A DNA stretch of 64,000 nt from Verrucomicrobiota bacterium. GTDB taxonomy: Bacteria > Verrucomicrobiota > Lentisphaeria > JABSQK01 > JAJFLO01. The position numbers and the translations under genes are program-made. Location: NCBI GenBank assembly GCA_021772675.1, contig JAJFLO010000409.1, forward strand, positions 1-64,000, written 5' to 3'. Of this stretch, positions 11,201 through 18,757 are shown in pieces (positions within the stretch are counted from its first letter, which is position 1; each line of letters starts with the position of its first letter). The notes beneath the pieces were generated by a model. That model saw nothing but the letters and a program-made list of their open reading frames with translations, was not told the DNA's origin and made no database searches.

Positions 11201-14200
11201 CAAATAAAACTCTCCCCTGGAATTATAAGATATTGACTTTGTGTTTTACCGTTAGATTGGGCTCGCATCCTGCGCAAAGCCTGAAAACGTTTATCGTCGC
11301 GATCAAATAACAATAAACAGGATTCCTGCGAAGACTCAATGCTAGTCGATGTTTTAGCTATTAACGGTTTTTTACTCCAGGTAGGGACGTAATAACAGGT
11401 CGTCGCTGATTTTAGAGATTTAATCGTACCCGATTCGGTACTTTTAGTTTCCTGCACGTCGACCTGGCGAAGCTTAAAATCCACTAAACTGACCAGGATT
11501 TTCCCTGATGAATCTGCAATATCAAGATTAAATGTATAGCTTTCAGGGCTATCGTTATGGCCATGTGAGTGTTGCTTCACATACGCAAAACATTTAGTGG
11601 TTAATGGCTGAAAAATTTTAACTTCAGCCAAAGAAAATGGTAGGAAAAACGCGTTGTCGCGTTTCAACAACCCCACGACTGACTGGAATGCAGCGTCAAG
11701 AATAGTTGGATTTAAACCATACTCAGAATACCCATCGGAACTATCATTTTTTATGCTTATTTCAGAAAGCGCTTCAAATTTATTATAATGCAACTGCTTC
11801 ACTGCCCGGTAATTCGTGCCATAGGAAATGCCGACTTCTTTAAACTGGCTGTAGAATTCATTATGGGTAATGACCTCATTACACCGGGATTGAATGTTAT
11901 CTATATCGAGATGTTCAATATGCCCCTGTAGATCCTGTGAAGATTGACAGCCGACAATTCCCTGGGAATAATCATTAGTGTTCTGGTCTTGGTTATCTGA
12001 AATTCTGACACCGAATCGACACTCATCAACTTCCTTAACCGAAATGGAAAGAGTGATACCATCAGCAGGAATGATAACAGGTCTCATCCACATAATATTC
12101 TTCAAGCCTACTACTCTCATGCCACCGGTAGAAATTTCACCCGCACTGCGTAGCATTTCCAAAGACACCGCGGCTGGAAGAACATAGTGATTCTGGACAA
12201 CGTGATCACGAACCCACTGATTTTCGCAATCCAGGAATTTAATAAAACATTGCTTATGGAGTGTCGAAATGTTAGAATCGATAAGAGGATGTAACCGCCC
12301 GTTCATCATTGGCAAATGACCCGATGAAATCTGATGCGGCTCTGTGGGAACCCAATATCGCTCTTTAAGAAATGGATAGGTTGGTAGTGGTATTCTGCTC
12401 GGTGTTTCTATTGAATAAAGTCGTGACCATTCAATATTAGCCCCCTGAACCCATAACCGAGCGATCTCTTTAATGTTTTCTTCGTTCAAGGCGTTTTCGA
12501 TATCAATAGAACTGATCTTCTTCTTGGTTTCCCGTTTACCAATAAATACTGTAGAGGGCACGTTTATATCGTTTAGGTAGATTTCCAATTGACCCACCAA
12601 ATCTCTCTCATCTTCAGCAAGACAGGCAATGCGAAATTTCATAGGATCTCTACCAATTTGTAGAGTATATGCAAGACTCTCGAAATCCAGGGTGTCTCGA
12701 CAGTTCGGAGATGAAGTTGATTGGGTATTATCGAATTGCGAATTCCCTTTTTCTTTAAGGTAACCCACCAGGCCTTCGACTCTCGCTCCTAATCGATCGT
12801 CAGTCTTTGCGGAAAGTACAATTAACCGGTGTTTTGGTTTTTTTTCCGTATCTTTGTTATTTTCCGTAACGGCGATAACTCGTTCTCGATTCTCTGAAAC
12901 TGGCCGAGAAGAAACAGGGGCTTCCTGTAAAATCAAATGCACGTTGGTTCCACCTGCTCCGAATGAGCTGATTCCACCTCTTAGTGGGCCTTCCTTCCGC
13001 TGGCCGTCCATATCCTGCCACGGCCGACACCAATCGCTGACTTCATGCTGGATCTTGAATGGTGAATTTGAAAAATCTATTTCTGGATTGACTGTTGCAG
13101 AGTGTAGAGATGGAACCAATTGTCGATGCTCCATTTGTAAAACCAACTTCGTTAATCCAACAATTCCTGCAGCCGACTCAAGATGTCCAACATTTGATTT
13201 AACCGAACCTAAAGCACAAAATCCTTTGTCTTCTGTATAGTTACGAAACGCCTGAGTTAATCCAGCCATTTCAATCGGATCCCCCAGCGATGTCCCGGTC
13301 CCATGTGCCTCAATATAGCTAATCGTTCGCGCGTCAACGTCTGCCTTTTGCAATGCATTGAAGATGACATCTGCCTGCGCACCTGGACTTGGGACCGTAT
13401 AACCACTGGTCGCCCCACCGTGATTAACAGCGCTTCCGATTATAATCGCCTGGACGGCGTCCCGGTCGCGAATGGCGTCTTTGGCCGGCTTTAAGAGAAT
13501 GCTTCCGACCCCTTCACCGGGGACATAACCATCCCCTCCTTCGCCAAAAGCCCGACATCGACCATCACTGGAAAGCATTTGCATTTCGCTCAATTGCAAA
13601 TATTTATTTGGATGTATGGATAGATTTACCCCCCCGGCAATAGCCCACTTACAATCGCCGTTGCGAATACTCTCACAAGCAAGATGCACAGCAAGCAATG
13701 AGGAAGAACACATTGCATCAAGCGCTAGACTGGGTCCCTTAAAATCAAAAAAATATGAAATCCGATTAGCGATGGATGCATGCCAGGCGCTTGTCACTGC
13801 ATTCACACTGCCATTTCCTTCATTTTGACCGGAAAGAAGTTGATAGTCGTTCCACATGACCCCAACAAAAACACCCACGGATTGAATTGATTTTGCCAAC
13901 ATATTAGCAGCATATCCGGCATTCTCAATGGTCGTCCAAACCGACTGCAAAAATAGTCTCTCCTGTGGATCCAGGCGTTCCGCTTCCTTAGGCGAAATTC
14001 TAAAAAAGTGAGGATCAAAACAATCATGAAGGTCAATCCAACCACCCCATTTGCTATAGCTTTTACCAATTTTTCCTCGTTCCGGATGAAAATACTGTTG
14101 AAAATCCCAGCGTGAATTCGGAATTTCCGAGATACAATCTTTACCTGCCTTAAGGTTCTCCCAAAATTGATCAATATTATCAGCCATAGGATAAGCTCCA

Positions 14201-15438
14201 CTGAGACCAATGATTGCTATAGCATCCTCGGAAATAGTTTGTTTAACCTCCGGGGCATTTTGTGTGATCCTATCAACTTTAGGCGGGAAAGAGACTGATT
14301 TCGTTACTAAAGAATGGGCATTGATACTGATCAAATACTCCGCCAGTTCTGAAATTGTGGGATATTCAAATAACAATGTCGGATAGAGATCGCATTTCAG
14401 CATCTTCTCCAGCGTCTGAACGAGTTCCATGAGATCTGAAGATTCGAGGCCCTGATCGTAAAACCCGACATCGACAGCAACTTTGTTTGCAGGGCAGTTA
14501 AGCACGCCGGAAAAAAGTCCGCAAAGTAGATCAAGCAGCTCCTGCGTTTCATCAATTTCATTAGATTCAGTTTCCGAAATTGCTGCTAAAGGCATAATCA
14601 AAGACTCATGACGTATCCGTTTTCCGGATAGTCGCGAGATTTTTGCAAGTTGAATTCCCTTCTCGTTATATAGATTGATATCCTGGTTGTAAATATCCTG
14701 ATTCGCATTCACCGTCGGCATCGATGCCTTTAAAAGACATGTTTCGGGCAAAGGACCGGTCGCACGAAATTCCTCGATATACATAGGTATGAAGGCTGCT
14801 TTTTCTGCGTCTTTCCCTTTTATTCCAAGTGGCGCTGCCGCGACAACTGTCGAACAGTCAAGTAAAGCAGGGTGTAGAAAAAAATCGTTAGTGTACTCTC
14901 TTGCACTTTCAGACAACGTCATTTTCGCAATTAAGTACTGATCGTTTAAGAATGCCTGCCCATGCGGCTTCATAAAATCTTGATGCACAATATTCGACGC
15001 CCTGGCCATCCCATAAATATCCTCCAAGGCTAATGCGGTTGAAGTTGAATCACGAGCCTCATCGAAATTCAAGAGTGAAGTCTCTAACGGTGACAATAAA
15101 TGTAGCTGCGCAGTCGCATTTTGTATCCAAGAATCGACTCTTGAACGATCACTATTAATTTGTCGGCTATCAACGGAGACGGTCCAAAATTCACTGTTTT
15201 TTTCAAGACTAATTTGTATCTCATAATTTTGCATTTTTTTTAGTGAGATCGGTTTAGTAAACAGTATCTTTTGTAACGAGATATTCTTTACATCAAACCC
15301 GCATTTTTGAGCGATACGCCAAATCATATCAAGAAATGTCACACCCGGTAATATGAGAATACCGTGTACTTGATGATCGCGAACGATCGCATCGTCATAG
15401 TTTAATTGTGATTTGAACGTCTTTTTTTTGAAAGACAT
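2215..15438 (-). CDS. trans-AT PKS protein P5: DH-ACP / KS-DH-KR-ACP / KS-KR-cMT-ACP-sulfotransferase-condensation
   Basis: 4407-aa ORF. N-terminal DH ([13 protein letters not shown]); ACP ([11 protein letters not shown]); two KS ([18 protein letters not shown], each with [12 protein letters not shown]); KRs ([20 protein letters not shown]); MT ([12 protein letters not shown]); ACP ([11 protein letters not shown]); ST ([20 protein letters not shown]); C (HHLVADG). No AT or TE seen. Confidence 0.95.
   Translation of the reverse strand: [4407 protein letters not shown]
2218..3465 (-). other. C-terminal condensation domain of P5
   Basis: [18 protein letters not shown] carries HHxxxDG. It is the last domain before the stop codon. 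Confidence 0.85.
3480..4330 (-). other. Sulfotransferase domain within P5 (approximate bounds)
   Basis: PAPS 5'-phosphosulfate loop-like [34 protein letters not shown] and downstream [18 protein letters not shown], typical of PKS/NRPS-embedded sulfotransferase domains. Confidence 0.85.
4700..5850 (-). other. C-methyltransferase domain within P5 (approximate bounds)
   Basis: SAM-binding motif [21 protein letters not shown] and [35 protein letters not shown], located between KR and ACP. Confidence 0.85.
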
Positions 15439-15546
15439 TATTGAATACCTTGTTTTAAAAAGTTATAACTAATTATATTTATAGAAGTTGCTCTTGATAC
15501 ATTAAACCTCTTGCCTTACTCATCGCATAAAATTCAATTGCAGCTT

Positions 15547-17330
15547 GTTCGTAGTTCCGTCTTCAGGCGGAAGTCTCTGCGACGCTTCAGCGAGCTATTA
15601 AAAACACAGGATCGCTAAAGCTCTCCGAAAACTGCCGCTTAAAAGCGGGACTACAAACTAACCACACTCCGTGTACAAGATTTCCTGCTTAAAGTATGCA
15701 AAACACATCCGGCATTAGATCAGTCACAGTTTTAATACGTTAAACTTCTTTCCTTACTCATCACTCAATATTCAATCGCAGTTCGTTCGTAGTTCCGCCT
15801 TCAGGCGGAAGTTCTCGCGACGCTTTAGCGAGCCCATAAAAAACTCTGGATCGCTAAAGCTCTCAGAAGACTTCCGCTTAAAAGCGGTACTACAAACAAA
15901 CCGCACTCCCGTACAAGACTTCCTGCTTAAAGTATGCAAACACATCCAGCATTAGATCAGTCAGATTTAAGACATTTAACCTCTTTCCTCGTTTATCATT
16001 AAAATTCAATTGCAGCTCGTTCGTAGTTCCGCCTTCAGGCGGAAGTCTCCGCGACGCTTCAGCGAGCAATTAAAAACACTGGATAGCTAAAGTTCTCCGA
16101 AGACTTCCGCTTAAAAGCGGTACTACAAACAAACCGCACTCCCGTACAAGATTTCCTACTTAAAGTATGCAAGCACATCCGGCATTAGATCAGTCAGGTT
16201 TAAGACATTTAACCTCTGCCTTCACTCATTGCATAAAATTCAATTACAGCTCGTTCGTAGTTCCGTCTTCAGGCGGAAGTCTCTGCGACGCTTCAGCGAG
16301 CAATTAAAAACAAAGGATCGCTGAAGCTCTCCAAAACTTCCGCTTAAAAGCGGGACTACAAACTAACCGTCCTCCATGTATAAGATTTCCTGCTAAATAT
16401 TAACACATCCGGCATTAGATCAGTCAGGTTTAAGACATTTAACCTCTTTCCTTACTCATCGCTAAAATTCAATCGTAGCTCGTTCGTAGTTCCGTCTTCA
16501 GACGGAAGTTTGAGCGACGCTTCAGCGAGCACTTAAAAACACTGGATAGCTAAAGCTCTCCGAAGACTTCCGCTTAAAAGCGGTACTACAAACAAACCGC
16601 ACTCCCGTACAAGATTTCCTGCTTAAAGTATGCAAACACATCCGGCATTAGATCAGTCAGGTTTAAGACATTTAACCTCTTTCCTCACTCATCGCTAAAA
16701 TTCAATCGCAGTTTGTTTGTAGTTCCGCCTTCAGGCGGAAGTTCTAGCGACGCTTCAGCGAGCTATTAAAAACAAAGGATCGCTAAAGCTCTCCGAATAC
16801 TTCCGCTTAAAAGCGGGACTACAAACGAACTGCACTCCCGTACAAGATTTCCTGCTTAAAGTATGCAAGCACATCCGACATTAGATCAGTCAGGTTTAAG
16901 ACATTTAACCTCTTTCCTTACTCATCGCTAAAATTCAATCGCAGTTTGTTTGTAGTTCCGCCTTCAGGCGGAAGTTCTAGCGACGCTTCAGCGAGCTATT
17001 AAAAACACAGGATCGCTAAAGCTCTCCGAAAACTGCCGTCTAAAGACGGAACTACAAACTAATGGCCCTCCATATATAAGAATTCCTGCCAGAGACTATC
17101 ACATCCGACATTAGATCAGTCACAGTTTTAATACGTTAAACTTCTTGCCTTACTCATCGCATAAAATCCAATTGCAGCTCGTTCGTAGTTCCGTCTTCAG
17201 GCGGAAGTCTTAGCGATGCTTCAGCGAGCACTTAAAACACTGGATCGCTGAAGCTCTCAGAATACTTCCGCTTAAAAGCGGGACTACAAACTAACCCCAC
17301 TCCGATACAAAATTTATTGCAAAGGTATGC
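15547..17330. repeat. Tandem array of about 232-bp double-hairpin repeat units, 8 copies
   Basis: Conserved GTTCGTAGTTCCGYCTTCAGGCGGAAG...AGCGACGCTTCAGCGAGC...GGATCGCTAAAGCTCTCCGAA..CTTCCGCTTAAAAGCGGGACTACAAAC begins near 15547, 15785, 16019, 16253, 16482, 16714, 16948 and 17180. Confidence 0.93.
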
Positions 17331-17426
17331 TAACACATCCGGCATTTGTCTTTAAGAGAAAACTTCAATAAGCAATACTCCTTTTCATACCAATCAATCA
17401 CTATCTCCATTTAACAAAACAAAAAA

Positions 17427-18029
17427 TTATAGCTCTGGATCGTCCCAACCTTGACCATAATCTAATACTGGGTATGCTCGCCATCGTTTTTCAGCCTCTG
17501 CAAGACCAATAGATTCTATATATGATAAAGCACTTGAATATGGCCAGTTCTGCCATTTTGTTACATACCCATGATGAACGGGATTATTATGGATGTAATT
17601 CAAGGTAGCCCATTTGTGTCGTTCAGAGCGAATCTCCCGGTCACTGCATCGATGAAAACATTTCCGCCCACGGATGTTGTCCTCACCGTTCCAGGTGAAT
17701 GACATTTTCCCATGTAATTTTCCCAACGCACTGACTGTTCGGCGGATTGCTGATGATATAACCAAACAGTGGTAATGATTTGGCAACAAACACCATGCTA
17801 GTACCTGTTCTGTATCTGTAGCTAATGTACCTAATAGCAATGCTTCAAAATCCGTCATTCTATCTGGAGTTTCACCGACTATTGATTGATGGTCATAACA
17901 CGCTGCGCTAACATGATATAAATGCCTCTCGTTGAAATGAGGTGGACCATGCCAAGCCGTTCCAGTTTTTTTTCGCTTGGTTAATACTTCTTCGCGCATT
18001 TCAGGCGACATTTTACGCCAATTGTACAT
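17427..18029 (-). mobile_element. REP-associated tyrosine transposase (RAYT; Y1/HUH family)
   Basis: 200-aa ORF with HUH motif LLPNHYHCLV and candidate catalytic Tyr region LNYIHNNPVHHGYV; sits inside the repeat array. Confidence 0.9.
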
Positions 18030-18125
18030 GGTTTATCCTATAATTACTGTTTGTATAAATTTATAATGTCCAAAATTGAATCGTAACAACCTTCCTCACT
18101 CATCACTTAAAATTCAATTGCAGCT

Positions 18126-18730
18126 CGTTCGTAGTTCCGTCTTCAGGCGGAAGTCTCAGCGACGCTTCAGCGAGCCCTTAAAAACTCTGGATCGCTAAAG
18201 CTCTCAGAATACTTCCGCTTAAAAGCGGGACTACGAACTAACCGTCCTCCATGTATAAGATTTACTGGTAAATATTAACACATCCGGCATTGGATCAGTC
18301 AAATTTAAGACATTTAGTCTCTGTCCTTACTCATCGTATAAAATTCATTTGACGCTCGTTCGTAGTTCCGTCTTCAGGCGGAAGTCTTAGCGACGCTTCA
18401 GCAAGCGACTAACAACACCGAATCGCTGAAGCTCTCCGAAGACTTCCGCCTAAAAGCGGGACTACGAACTAACCGTCTTCCATGTATAAGATTTCCTGGT
18501 AAATATTAACACATCCGGCATTAGATCAATCACAATTTTAATACATTTAACCTCTGTCCTTACTCATCGTATAAAATTCAATTGAAGCTCGTTCGTAGTT
18601 CCGTCTTCAGGCGGAAGTCTTAGCGAGGCTTCAGCGAGCAATTTAAAAACACGGGATCGCTAAAGCTCTCCAGAAACTTCCGTCCCGCGTCTGCGGGACG
18701 GGACTACAAACTAACCGCACTCCATGTATA
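18126..18730. repeat. Continuation of the double-hairpin repeat array on the other side of the RAYT, 3 copies
   Basis: Same unit begins near 18126, 18357 and 18589. In the last copy the right hairpin is CCGTCCCGCGTCTGCGGGACGG. Confidence 0.92.
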
Positions 18731-18757
18731 ATATTTCCTGTTAATGACTAACACATC

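Noticed and set aside
12854-13240. 128-aa + strand ORF inside P5
   Set aside because: Antisense to conserved KS motifs; similar shadow ORFs recur opposite other KS domains (e.g. 22683-22958, 43365-43652), showing they are by-products of KS codons.
15547-18730. Periodic repeats that could be mistaken for a CRISPR array
   Set aside because: The repeated unit is about 232 bp and nearly all of it is conserved, with internal hairpins; there are no unique spacers of 30-40 bp and no cas genes.
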